Shown: one piece after another, positions 36,460 through 48,249 of the stretch | Layout of the letters: every line of letters starts with the position of its first letter | How positions within the stretch are numbered: the stretch's first letter is position 1 | From: Trifolium pratense | Taxonomy: Eukaryota; Streptophyta; Magnoliopsida; Fabales; Fabaceae | NCBI RefSeq assembly: GCF_020283565.1 | Contig: NC_060065.1 | Location: 53,468,703 to 53,532,702 of the forward strand | Reading direction: 5' to 3' | DNA length: 64,000 nucleotides | The notes under the pieces: generated by a model | What the model was told of the DNA's origin: nothing | Databases searched by the model: none | The model's input: the letters and a program-made list of their open reading frames with translations, nothing else | Made by a program: the position numbers and the translations under genes

Positions 36460-39004
36460 ATGTTTATTAGAAGGAGAAAAAGAGGAAACAAAATGTACAA
36501 GTATCTTTGCTCCGTGGAGGTAACACATTTGTTCTATCTACTCTACAACTATCTTGGTTTTCATTTTTCAATTTTTCTTTTTAATTATGAACATGGAGAG
36601 ATTATATTTGATTTTTTAGAAGGAGAAAAAGAGAAGACCTAAAATGGATTACATGAAGATACTTCAAAAAGACATTACTCCACATATGAGAGGACAATTG
36701 ATTGATTGGTTAGCAGAACTTGCAGACAATTACAATCTTCTCCCTAATGTCATTTATCTTGCTGTTTCATATATCGATAGGTAGTTTTATTTGCTTGTTT
36801 ATTTTTTTATTTTACTTTAAAAATTATTGGATTTTGGTGGAGTGTACCTCCGATACTTTTTATTTATTTATTTTTTTACTTTTTCTTGTACTTTTTTCAT
36901 TTTTATTTATATATAATATATTTGTCATTAAAAAAAAATACATTGATAGGTACCTATCTTTTCACCCTATAAGAAAGGTTAGGCTTCAATTGTTGGGTGT
37001 TACATCCATGTACATTGCATCGTAAGCCTTCCTCACCCTATTTAAATTTTCCAAATACTTTTTTCTTTATTTTTTTGAAGATTTGTGATAGATTTCTTTA
37101 ATTATATTATAAAGGAAGTATGAAGATCTTAGCACACACAATGTGGAAACTTTCTCCGTAACTACATGTAATTATTATGACAAGGAAGAGGTAAATTCTC
37201 GTATACTTATCTGCTATCAAATTGTGTTTAGTTGAATATTTAAAGATTAATTAACTTTGTTCTATGATTGTGTCATGTTAATCTATATATAGGTTCTAGA
37301 GATGGAAAATAAAATACTCAAGACCCTAGATTTTGATCTGAGCAGCCCTACTATTATGACTTTTCTAGAGTAAGATAGTGCCAAATTTTTCGTTATTATG
37401 TTCTTGCAAATTAATGTAAATTATGTAAAGAAAATTGAGACTAATCATGTGTAGTTTATGTGATACAGGAAGTTTGAAGAAATTGCTTGTGAGGAAAATA
37501 ATGTAAGCTTAATTTTTTTTTTCTTTCATATCTATCTATGTTTTAGACATTTGAAAATCATTTTTTGGCTTTCAACACCAGTTTAATCTGGTTCGGGAGT
37601 CAATTCCAGCATCGAGTGGTTTCAGCCTCATCCCTATCGCAGTTGCGATTGTTAATTAAGTGCTCTTATTATTGTTGTTTATTTCTTTTGTTTTTTGCAG
37701 GCTTCAAGTTGGAAGTTTAAGTTTTTGACAGAATATCTTGGTGAGCTAAGTTTATTGGAATATGAATGTTTGAAGTTCTTGCCTTCCTTGGTGGCTGCTT
37801 CTATCACATTGCTTGCTAAATTCATTGTTTGGCCTGAAAAACGTCCATGTTGGGTAAGTATATATTTTTTTTTATTAAAATAGTTCTTTATTTTATTTGG
37901 AGATGGAATGTTAGTATTTGATTAAAATTAGAGTAGAAATTTTGTAAAAAAAAATGTTAATATTTGATTATGGAATGTTTGTATTTGATTAAATAGTTAT
38001 TAACTTACCTTTTATGTAAAAATATTAGTATAATTAAATTAACATGTTTGCTAGATTCATTGTTTAGCACATCCATATTGTGTAAGTTTTTTTTATTAAG
38101 ATTAAGATGAACACTCTGACACCCAAATTATATAGTTGAATACACCGGTACACACTAAATAAAATTTAATGTTATATTATATTTTTCATATTAATTTATA
38201 TTTAAAAATTCATATTTTAAATGAATTTTACATAGATGTAAGGGTATCTAACAATGTATTTTAAATGAATTTTACATAGATGTAATGTTACCTAACAATG
38301 TAAGTGTTTTTTTGACGATAACCCAACAATGTATGTTGATTATCAAAGAATTTACCTTTTATTAAATAGTTTTTTTATATGTAGATGGAATGTTATCATA
38401 TTTGATTAAATAGTTATTAATTTACCTTTTATGTAAATAAAAATATTATTATAGTCGAATTAACATATTTGCTTGATTCATTGTTTGGCGTGAAAAACAT
38501 TCCTGTTGGATAAGTTTCTTATATTTTTGTCAAAAAAAAAGTATCTTATATTAAATAGTTTTTTTTATCTATAGATGGAATGTTAGTATTTGATTAAATA
38601 GTTATTAACTTACCTATTATGTTTGTCAAAAAAAAAAAAAACTTACCTATTATGTAAAACAATTAGTATAGTTGAATTATATGATTCACTGTGATCAGGT
38701 GAAGGCTGAAACCACTTGATGTCAAAACTAAGTCCTAAATCAGATTAGGTGGTTCAGTGAGCCGGATACTGGTGGTAAAAAATTAAATAACTGATTCAAT
38801 GCATTTATGAATTATTATTTTTTGTTTGTGGCAGACATCAGCACTGGAAGAATACTCTGAGTATAGCTCATTTGAGTTGAAAGAATGTGTTCTCATCTTA
38901 CATGATTTGTATATGTCTAAAAGGGGAGCATGTTTTAAAGCTATTCGAAAGAAATATAGCCAACAAGAGGTGATTATTTTTTTTTATCACATTATTCGTA
39001 AGGC

Positions 39005-39086
<82 letters not shown>

Positions 39087-39367
39087 TTTTAACCCTCTCG
39101 TTTTCAGGAGGAGCCTGATAATCCAGAGTTCGACCCCGAGGTAAATAAAAACTGAATAAGAATTGTTCATACTAATAATCGAACTCGAATTCTCCTGTTT
39201 TTTATTTATTTAATTTATAAAACATTCCTAAGGTTTAATTATGACAAGTTTAATGACATGGTATCTTTATACTGTAACAGTTGCAAAATGTGGCAAACCT
39301 TCCTTCGCCTTCTAAGTTACCAAGTTATTTGTTTGAAGTTGAAGTAGAGTTTCGACAAAAAAAATAA
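36460..39367 (+). CDS. A3-type cyclin, N-terminally short
   Basis: Cyclins A bind CDKs and control S/G2-M steps (family knowledge). CDS: join(36460..36519,36620..36780,36950..37021,37115..37190,37293..37369,37469..37502,37701..37853,38835..38969,39281..39367), 284 residues, against about 350-370 in typical A3 cyclins. The cyclin core is complete: KYLCSVE|KEKKRRPKMDYM, then DITPHMRGQLIDWLAEL, NVIYLAVSYIDRYLS, KVRLQLLGVTSMYIASKYED, then the C-terminal lobe KFLPSLVAASITLLAKF and SSFELKECVLILHDLY. All nine exons join in frame at GT-AG sites. The N-terminal domain with the destruction box is missing; only 20 residues precede exon 2. The conserved LVDWLVEV became LIDWLAEL. It could be a functional short paralogue or an early pseudogene. 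Confidence 0.8.
37900..38690 (+). repeat. iterated segment in cyclin intron 7 with exon-end copies
   Basis: Repeating blocks of tggaatgttagtatttgatt and aatagttattaacttacc occur from about 37905, 37970, 38390 and 38575. Two blocks also contain degenerate copies of the exon 7 end and its donor: 38042-38099 (gctagattcattgttta ... tgtaag) and 38462-38520 (gcttgattcattgtttgg ... tgttggataag). Confidence 0.8.
39007..39087 (+). repeat. (ATT)n microsatellite in cyclin intron 8
   Basis: About 26 uninterrupted att units, starting 38 bp after the exon 8 donor. Likely polymorphic in length. Confidence 0.95.
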
Positions 39368-40391
39368 GAAGTTGAAAGAAGAGTGAGGGAGTTTGGATGA
39401 AACTTGTAATTTTTTGAAGTGGTTGGTTCAATGATTTTTTTTTTTTTGAGCCAATGTTGGTTCAATGATTTTGAACAATGAGCATTCTACGTGGGATGGC
39501 GACTTAACCAAATAGCAATAGGAGCAATGTCTTTGACTATTTTTATTATTTGTACTGTTAAAAGATTCGTGAATTCGCACGAGTCTGTGGCGATTATTTT
39601 GTGCTAGAGGGGGAAAAATTATTTCGTGTTGATTTATATTGACTTTTCTTTATAAGCAACAATTTATTCAAAAGAATAAAGAGGTATCCCCGCAACTGTA
39701 ATCGAAGGAGGCTCAAATCACTTGATGTCATAATTGATTCTCGAATCAGATTAAACTGGTGGTGAAAAAAATAAGAAAAATAAAAAAATATAAGAGGTAT
39801 TTACACTCATATGCAATGCAAGACACATGACTTAGTAACATGGTCAAACCACATTTGACCCTTTGAAACCTATTTGGTTTGGTGTAGCGATGTTCGTTTG
39901 AGATCTTAGAGTGTGTTTCTATCAAGGTTTTAGGGTTGATTTTCTTTAGTGTCAATTTTGGTTGACTAGTTCATACAGAGCGAAGAAATTATCACTTTAA
40001 ATGTGATCTCTGCAAGTGGACGGTGAGATTGATCAATTTGGATTAATCAGTCTTTGAGCTGGATATCGAGTTTTCAAAAAACAAAAATATCATAATATTG
40101 TATATATACACACACATATAAGATAATTATACTTTAATAAAATGCAAACAGACAACAAGTTGCGCCGTTAATTTTTTTGGATGGCAAAACCAATCCTCTT
40201 AAATCTTTACATATCATAATTGGAAAAAAAATAAATTAAAAAAACGTTTTTCTTATATAATCATACATTTACAAATTAAATACTTTAAATCAAATCAAAA
40301 GATTTATCTTTTATCGTCCCTATTTGTATTCTGATTGGTGTGTTAATCCATTGGAATGTATTCTTAGTATTTAATGGATTTTGTTGTATTG
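39368..40391. other. cyclin 3' flank and repeat remnants
   Basis: Probable 3' UTR, then a copy of the dispersed repeat at about 39703-39775 (gaggctcaaatcacttgatg, shared with 38697). No gene. Confidence 0.4.
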
Positions 40392-40393
40392 TA

Positions 40394-40544
40394 CTCCATC
40401 CGGCCTCATATATAAGCAAAAATCACTTTTTTAGATTCATTCAAAAAGAGATGTATCTTGTCTATAATTTGGACTAGATACATTGTTTTTCTAATGAATC
40501 TAAAAAGATAACTTTTGCTTATATATATATGAGGCAGGAGGGAG
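40394..40544. mobile_element. Stowaway-like MITE
   Basis: Ends ctccatccggcctcatata and tatatgaggcaggagggag are inverted repeats inside TA dinucleotides (40392-40393 and 40545-40546). Inner arms (tttagattcatt / aatgaatctaaa) pair too. Length is 151 bp. Confidence 0.75.
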
Positions 40545-40578
40545 TAAGGATTTGATTACTCCTTGTTAATATAACTTT

Positions 40579-41249
40579 GGCTTAAATGCAGTTTTGCCCC
40601 CCTGTTTTGATTAAATCGCAATTTTAACCCTCTGTTTTAAAATGTGGACTTTTACCCCCTATTTTATAATTTTTTGGATTTTGTCATATCTCTCACCCTG
40701 TAGCTCATTTTTTTAATAGTATTTACATGTCTGAAAAGCTAACAAAACTACCCTTGTTGTCATTTCAATTTCTTCGAATTTGGAGTTACTATGTTTTTGT
40801 TAGACGATGTTAAATTTGAAGGTCAGAAGTAGATTTCTGCAAAATTAACTCGATTGCGGTCATTTCGGTCTCCGTTTGGTGAATTATTGATCCAAATTGA
40901 GTTGTGTGCAAAGCTTTGAAGTTGTTACTCGAACGCAGATTTTGTGCAGAATTTTGGAAGACATACATTCACTAAAACGGTAATTAATCTCTCTCTGTAA
41001 CTCCAAATTTAGTGGGGTTTGATTATGTAGAAATCTAACTCGATTACGGTCATTTTGGTATCAGTTTGGTGAATTATTGATCTAAATTGAGTTTTATGCG
41101 ATGCTTTGAAGTTTAGACTCGAAAGCAGAATTTTAGGGGGGGCAAAATCCAAAAAATTATAAAACAGGGGGTGTAAAAGTCCGCATTTTAAAATGGGGAG
41201 GGTAAAATTCCGATTTAATCAAAATAGTGGGTAAAACTGCATTTAAGTC
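40579..41249. mobile_element. Mutator-like MITE, long TIRs, 9-bp TSD
   Basis: The left arm begins ggcttaaatgcagttttgcc and the right arm ends with its near complement; similarity runs about 100 bp into each side. The 9-bp target duplication tataacttt is exact at 40570-40578 and 41250-41258, diagnostic of Mutator-type insertion. Two internal segments (tctaactcgattacggtcat-like, from about 40847 and 41035) are themselves a direct repeat. No transposase. Confidence 0.85.
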
Positions 41250-41258
41250 TATAACTTT

Positions 41259-41977
41259 TGTTTATAAAAAAAAAACTTCTTTTATTGGTAAATTCACTAT
41301 AAATTTATGTTACTATAAACATAGCCTAAGTTATGTGATGAAAAACTTCACAAAAGAATTAATGAGGAGTAATATCTTGGTTGAGCAAGGATCTAAATTC
41401 GCTATAAATATTACACGCAGTTTCACGTTATATTAAATTTCAACAATTAATATTAAATCGGACAGTTCACATTAAAGATTCAGTTTTACACCGTAATGTA
41501 ATATCATCTGCCGATTTAAAATTGGCCAACTCTAATTAGTTTGGGATCCTCAAATTGATCTGAATTATAGGTTGTCAAAACTACATGCAATCAGAAAAGA
41601 TCCGTCCGTCGTAGCGAAGCCGAAGCTTAACACATAATCTAGGTAGATGCCCAAGTCATTCTCAGACACAGCAACCACTATTCAGTAACACAGTCAGCTA
41701 CCATCTCTACCCCTCTTTCCCATACTCTCTCTCTCTTGTGACATTTCACATATTTTTGCCACTATAACTAACATTAAAATCGTCTCAATCACACAACATA
41801 CAGTTACAAGTTATTACAAACTTTATTCTAAAAAAATTCATTCATTCATTCATTTATATTCATTCATTTCTAAGTCATTTCATTCACCAATCATAACCAC
41901 CAAACCAGGTGGTGGCTCATCTAAGCCAACATCATATGTGGTGAAGTTCAACCACTTCACACCTCTCCGACAACAAC
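41259..41977 (+). promoter_or_regulatory. upstream region and probable 5' UTR of the XBAT31-like gene
   Basis: No gene seen. C/T-rich 41700-41740 and ttcattcattcattca repeats at 41838-41885 suggest the transcribed leader. No clear TATA box. Confidence 0.4.
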
Positions 41978-44357
41978 ATGGGTCAAAACCTTAGTTGCAG
42001 AGGTAACAATGATCATGGTCTCTTCACTGCTGTACAACAAGGTAATTTTGAAATTGTCACAACTCTGTTACAACAAGACCCTTCACTTTTTCATCAAACA
42101 ACTCTCTATGATCGTTATTCACCTCTTCATATTGCTGCTGTTAATGGCCAGATCGAGGTTTATTCTCTTTTACCTTTCTAAATGTGTAAGCTTTTTTCAC
42201 TTTCTGATTCTGCTGCGTTTAGTTTAAGCTGATTCTGTTTAACTTCAGATTCTTTCAAGGCTTTTACATGGATCTGTTAATCCAGATATTTTAAATCGAC
42301 AAAAACAGGTAATGGGTTATGTTCTTTATTTTGCATTGTGTTTTTTAGCATGTGGGTTTTTGTTTTTATTTGTAAAAATGCAATCTTTGATTAGTTCTTG
42401 ATTACCCTTTTTTTGGTTTGTTGTGATTTGAATGATTCATTTCAGACTCCTCTTATGTTGGCTGCAATGCATGGAAGGATTGCTTGTGTGGAGAAGCTTC
42501 TTGAAGCTGGTGCTAATGTAATTTGGAAAATTTCATTGTTAGTTTTATTGTTTAATCTATAGATGAATTTGGAAAATTGATGTGTGGAAATTATGAAAAT
42601 TTTCAGGTTTTGATGTTTGATACGGTTAATGGAAGAACTTGTTTACACTATGCTGCTTATTATGGCCATTTTTCTTGCCTTAAAGCTATTCTTTCTTCTG
42701 CTCAATCTAGTCATGTGGCTGCTTCTTGGTTTGTTCCTTTTTCTGTTTTAGCATATTTTCTGGATTGATGTTGTTTTTCTTGAGGATGTTTTTTGAATGT
42801 TTTTTTTAATTGGTTTTAGGGGATTTGTTCGGTTTGTGAATGTTAGAGACGGAAAGGGTGCGACGCCTTTGCACTTAGCAGCTCGTCAAAGACGGGCGGA
42901 ATGTGTACATGTTCTATTAGACAGTGGAGCTCTTGTTTGTGCTTCAACTGGTAGATATGGGTGAGTATCAATCTGTCAAAGTTCTATGGTTAGAGTGGCT
43001 TGAATCATATGTATTCTTCTGTTTTGTGGACTAATTTATTGGTATTTGCAGCTATCCTGGTAGCACTCCCCTTCATCTAGCTGCTAGAGGAGGATCTCTT
43101 GATTGCATCCGCGAATTGTTGGCATGGGGTGCGGATCGTCTTCAGCGTGATTCATCCGGGTATGGTTGGTTTTGAGACTTGTTAACATATCTCAACATAT
43201 TTCATCTTCATTTATCTGGCATATTGGGATGCTGCGAAAATCTTTGATTGATATGAAAATTCCATCATTAGTTTTAATAGGCCCTCTTCTTGTACTCTCA
43301 TATATATGACATTTTCGTATTGTAACTTTCCAAATTTAGGGAGAAACTTACTTTATTTAACGATTTGGCTGTTTATAAGTTGAACGGATTGATGTTCATT
43401 ATCCCTGGATTTGTCTTTATGCTGTATGTTTGATGTGTTTATACAGGCGGATACCATATACGGTTGCTATGAAACACAGACATGGATCATGTGCGTCGTT
43501 ACTAAATCCTACATCTGCTGAGCCTCTTGTTTGGCCATCTCCACTGAAGTTCATCAGTGAACTTAATCCGGATGCCAAAGCCTTGTTAGAACAAGCTTTG
43601 ATGGATGCAAACAAGGAAAGGGAGCAAAATACATTGAAGGGGAAGGTTTACTCTCTTCCATCTCCATCACAGTCTAATTGTGTAGATGACAACATCTCCG
43701 AGGTAACTTCACACTCTCTGCTCGCCCGCATGCACACACACCAAATTCGTTTGTTTTGCAATTGAGTTAATTCGAATGCTGATATTTGGCTTTTCAGACC
43801 ACAGAAGATTTTCATAGTCGTTAGTTGGAAGTCAATGTAGTCGAATAATTTTAAAATGCTGCATGATTCTAATAAGTTTTTGTTGATTATTTGGCCAATT
43901 TTAAATTTATAATAGTGAGCCGAAAAAAAGTAGCATACTCATTTTGGAATATGATATTATGCAGATTAGTGAGTCAGAATTATGCTGCATCTGCTTTGAG
44001 CAAGTATGCACAATTGAAGTTCAGAATTGTGGTCACCAAATGTGTGCACAATGCACATTAGCCCTTTGTTGTTACAACAAACCGAACCCGACAACTGCTT
44101 CTATTACTCCACCAGTCTGTCCATTTTGTCGAAGCAACATATCTAGACTTATGGTTATCATGAAAATAGAAAATCACGACGAATCTGATCAAGACAATGT
44201 TGACATCAATTCTTCAAAGGTAAACAAGTCGAGGAAACTCCGAAACTTAAACGACGGTGGTAGTAGCAGCTTCAAAGGATTATCTAGCGTTTCATTCGGA
44301 AAGTTGGGTGGCCGAAGTTCCGGAAGAGTTGCTGATGAGTGGATTGATAAACAGTAA
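41978..44357 (+). CDS. ankyrin-repeat RING E3 ubiquitin ligase, XBAT31/XB3 type
   Basis: Transfers ubiquitin from an E2 to substrates bound by its ankyrin repeats (family knowledge). CDS: join(41978..42157,42249..42308,42446..42517,42607..42728,42820..42960,43052..43159,43447..43702,43965..44357), 443 residues. The start MGQNLSC fits an N-myristoylation signal, as in XB3 proteins, implying membrane association. Ankyrin repeats follow (SPLHIAAVNGQIE, TPLMLAAMHGRIACV, TCLHYAAYYGHFSC, TPLHLAARQRRAECV, TPLHLAARGGSLDC). The RING finger at about residues 320-368 is CCICFEQVCTIEV ... CGHQMCAQC ... CPFC, C3HC4 complete. The tail is Ser/Arg-rich. All junctions are GT-AG and in frame. It is likely active; the substrate is unknown. 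Confidence 0.95.
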
Positions 44358-46696
44358 TCAATGTGATAGTTTCCACTGCTTGTAGGATAATCAAAATTAA
44401 AACCAAAGTATCAAATTAATGATACCATATTGGTTTAGGCACGGTAACTAAGTGAGTGCTTAACCAACAAGGTAAAATGAAAGTGAAAAAGTGAAGGAAT
44501 AAAATGTAAAAGAATTTTGGGCAATAAGCAAAGTGAATTAAGGTGAAGAAGTTCAAGGTAGGTACCAAATGTTGTTGGAGAAAAAGAGGAAGCTATGTCA
44601 TGTTGATGTAGTAAGTGTTATTATTAATCGATTAGTAATATTTATAGTAATAATAATACCATCTCCGATCTTAAATATAAGAAAAATTTAGATCAATAAA
44701 AATTGATGTATCTGGTTTAAATTTTGAATCAGATATATCAGTTTTTGTTACTCAATTTTTCTCTTATATTTAGAATAAGAGAGAATATTATTATAAAAAA
44801 AAGTAAAAGTGAGTATATGATTTGTCTTGAAAAGTGTAAGTTTATGTTATGGGAAAATGTATTTGCTTATTTCATTGCATTTTTTGTTTATATTTGTTTG
44901 TACTATACCAAATGAGCAATAAAATACAAAGGAGAAAGACAAGGTATGCTTCTCCTTTGTCATGTGATCATGTCTCCATTAGTTTGTGTGTTGAATTATT
45001 TATTTGTACACTTGGGAGAATAATTGGATATTTACATTTCTAACTTATAATTATTATTATTTTTGACAATTATAATTATAACATATATATTATATAACAT
45101 GACTATGACATGATCAAATCATGTGTCACATATGTGGCATGGTGGGATCATTAAAGGGAAGTCTTTAGCCCTTTAATTACGTAATTTAGATATTTGGAAT
45201 TGGAATTGTTACATAATTGATCAACTTGTGTGTTTTGGAATAATGATTTTTGGATGCCAATTGGCCACTAGTCTAATACATACCGTGTAAAAATGTACCA
45301 TAAAGAAGATATTTTGTATTTTTTAAAATTTATATTGAGAAGTTGTCGATAAAAAATAATTATTTGTATAAAATTAATTAAATGAATGGCAAAGAGATTT
45401 TGTTGAAAAGCTCTTTTGCACCAAAGAATGGAAACAAGAAAAAGACACGTCGTAGAAAAAGAAGGAAACAAAGTTATGTCACTTTCATACATGGCCCAAA
45501 ATAGTATAGGTGTCATTTCTCCATAAGCTGTGATTAAGATGTAATAATCGCGTTTGACCTCTTCTTTGATGGCTTTGTTCCAACTCTCAACAGTGTGTGA
45601 CCGTGAGTTTTTTTTTCTTTCTTCAAGATATTAGCATTTTTATTTTAATAATAAAATATTAGAGTTGATATTTACAAGATATTAAGAATAATCACTATTG
45701 CCGACATGTTGCAGCATTTTTTTCGACAAGTACAAAAATATCTTAAAGAATAATTCCGCAGTTTTAGAACAATAAAAAAATTAATATATTTTGGGTACAT
45801 ATAAAAAAATTATTTTAAAATTAACGTATTTTACTTTTAAATGTAGATTTTAATTTATAGATCTTGCTGCTAATATGTATTTTAAAGGCACATGTTAAAT
45901 AACCTAATAGTAAAATTAATACATTAAGAAATACAACATTTAGCTTTTGAAAAGTTAAATGCATATTTTTTGCTTATAGCAATATGATGTCTTCTATATC
46001 TTTAGATGTAATATTTAAGATGATTAGTTTTGTCATTCAAAAAGAGTTAACGGCATGATTTATTGTCCATTTATCTTTCATTCAAGTATAATTATCTTAC
46101 ATATATATGTATATAATTAAAATAAAAAATAAAAAATTATATTAAATTATTTATTATGTTCCCTTAGGACTAAGGGCATATGTTACCATCCGCCATAATT
46201 TATTTATTTTTCAGATGTGTTTTATGTGCACTATTATCAAAATATTTTATTTTGCATTTATCTTTTTTGAAACATGTTTTATTTTATATTTATGATAGGG
46301 AAAAGTACATCGATAATTAATAAAATTATTTTGTATCATATTTTGATGGACAAGATCAAGCTTTTCTCTTTTAGGTGGTTGAAGTCGACGAGTATTACGT
46401 TAACTTCTAACTACCATAATTGTTGATCTAGTCCTATGTTTTGTTTGAGCTTTGTATGATTTGTTTATGATTTTGTTCCTCTGACTCTTTGTAAACTTTT
46501 GTAGTCTATCTCGGTACGTCTTGTGCTGGGGAGACTGTTGTGGTAATATATATCTCATTTTAGCTTGGTCAAAAAAAATTATTTTGTATTTTTTTTAGAA
46601 AGAATTATTTTGTAAATTTTTTATGACTTATGAGAATGTCATCAATTTTCTTAATGTATGACAAAAATCTTGAAAGACAATTAATTTAAATTTAAA
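44358..46696. other. gene-poor intergenic DNA
   Basis: Begins with the XBAT31-like 3' UTR. A Stowaway-like element at 44663-44786 is listed separately. 46370-46590 is T-rich and ends ttggtcaaaaaaa, resembling a LINE 3' end. No gene seen. Confidence 0.4.
44663..44786. mobile_element. Stowaway-like MITE
   Basis: ctccgatcttaaatataaga and the complementary cttatatttagaataagaga lie at either end, with pairing inner arms (ttagatcaataaaaattgat / tatcagtttttgttactcaa). The TA target sites are not clear-cut. Confidence 0.5.
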
Positions 46697-46765
46697 GAGG
46701 AGATTAATTCAATTGATAGAAACATCACATTATATATATAAATATAAGAGTTGAAGTTTGAAACT
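46697..46765 (+). mobile_element. degenerate tRNA-derived SINE, copy 5
   Basis: gagattaattcaattgatag is followed by gagttgaagtttgaaac, at the A-box and B-box spacing of the family. Confidence 0.35.
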
Positions 46766-46904
46766 TTTATTTAATAAAAAATGGAAATATACATATTTTT
46801 AATCATACAGACTAGCTACATCAAATTGGAAATAGTTTTTCTTTTAAAAAATAAATTGGAAGAAATATTTCAGAATCTCGTAATCTTCATATCTGGATCC
46901 AATC

Positions 46905-47720
46905 GAAGTTGTTGCAGATTCACATGTGTTGTAAATTGCCTTGAAAACGAGGAAGACACAAAAAAGTTACTGGTTTGGCGCCTCGGGCGGAAGTAATGGC
47001 GCCTCAGGTAGAAATTTCTGCATAACAGGTATGACTTTCTGTTTTGGGGCCCCGGGCGGAAATTTCTGCGCCCCAGGTGGAAAAACACGCAGTAATATAT
47101 ATGTGTCACGTTTTCTGTTATTTGCAAGGTGTTTTTAGGGTTTCTAAAGCCGACAAAAGACTAGGGTTTGAAAGAGAACTTCTCTTGGGGAAACACTAGG
47201 GTTGGGATTGATTCATCACCTTGGGAAACACTTTCACATTGAATCACTTGGTCACGGGGAGAGATTCGGGAAAATGGTAGAATTTAGGAAAACTCTAAAT
47301 TCTTGCAACTCTTGTATTGAATCTTTGTAATCAAGCTTTACTTTCTGTTTTGGCGCTCCGGGCGGAAAAACACGCAGTAATATATATGTGTCACATTTTC
47401 TGTTATTTGCAAGGTGTTTTTAGGGTTTCTAAAGCCAACAAAAGACTAGGGTTTGAAAGAGAACTTCTCTTGGGGAAACACTAAGGTTGGGATTGATCCA
47501 TCACCTTGGGAAACACTTTCACATTGAATCTCTTGGTCATGGGGAGAGATTCGGGAAAATGGTAGAATTTAGGAAAACTCTAAATTCTTGCAACTTTTCT
47601 ATTGAATCTTTGTAATCAAGCTTTCCATTGATAGTGGAACGGAGAGTGGCTCTCTCCCCCAGAGTAGGTTGTTATAACTGAACTAGGTAAACAATTTATT
47701 CGTGTCTTTTATTGCTTTTG
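46905..47720 (+). mobile_element. LTR fragment of a Copia-like retrotransposon
   Basis: Ordered words ctagggtttgaaagag, gaatctttgtaatcaagctt and gagtggctctctcccc resemble the transcribed part of Copia-type LTRs in legumes. GC-rich motifs of the type gcgcctcgggcgga recur about five times at 46978-47080 and 47352-47365. No primer-binding site or coding region follows. Boundaries are approximate. Confidence 0.5.
47081..47645 (+). repeat. 285-bp tandem duplication inside the LTR fragment
   Basis: aaaaacacgcagtaatatat occurs at 47081 and 47366. The whole following block, to gaatctttgtaatcaagctt, is repeated with only a few substitutions. Confidence 0.9.
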
Positions 47721-47936
47721 GTAGTTCTAGCTTTTGTTGATTTATTGCTTATTCTCATTCATTTTGATTTGGTTGCTTCAATTCATTTGTCCCACACATC
47801 AAAGGTTTTATTGATGTGGTTTTCGGTCCGAATTCACAACAACATGAATACGATAAGAAGTTATAAACGTGTCACGTACGGTAAGCAAATACTATACATA
47901 CCTTCCATATGGACTCGTATTCTTGGTTGTTGAAAA

Positions 47937-48107
47937 CTGTGCAGTCATGCAGTCAGTAAATTTTAGATCGTTTGATGTTGATCGAACGGTTTAGATTTCA
48001 TCTAAGAATTTTGTTTTAAACAAAAATAAAAAATTATCTTAAAATCTAAATTGTCTGATTTTAATAAGACAGCTCAGAACCATCGACTGCATTCAGTCCA
48101 ACCGCAT
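47937..48107. mobile_element. short palindromic MITE, gcagtcatgcagtc ends, copy 2
   Basis: tgtgcagtcatgcagtcagt at the left and gactgcattcagtccaaccg at the right repeat the terminal pattern of 27009-27158. Inner arms (gatcgaacggtttagatt / aatctaaattgtctgatt) pair. Confidence 0.5.
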
Positions 48108-48249
48108 GTAATCCAATTCACTTTTTTTATTGATAATAAAAATACTATCACATTTTTTTTAAGATTAAAGAAAACTGTAATTTTTTTTTTTCCAGAAATT
48201 AAAATGATACTTGCTAACATGTTACAGTTTAGGTTTTATGACTCGTGAC

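Noticed and set aside
38826..39170. Frames with poly-Ile and poly-Asn
   Set aside because: They are translations of the (ATT)n microsatellite in the cyclin intron.
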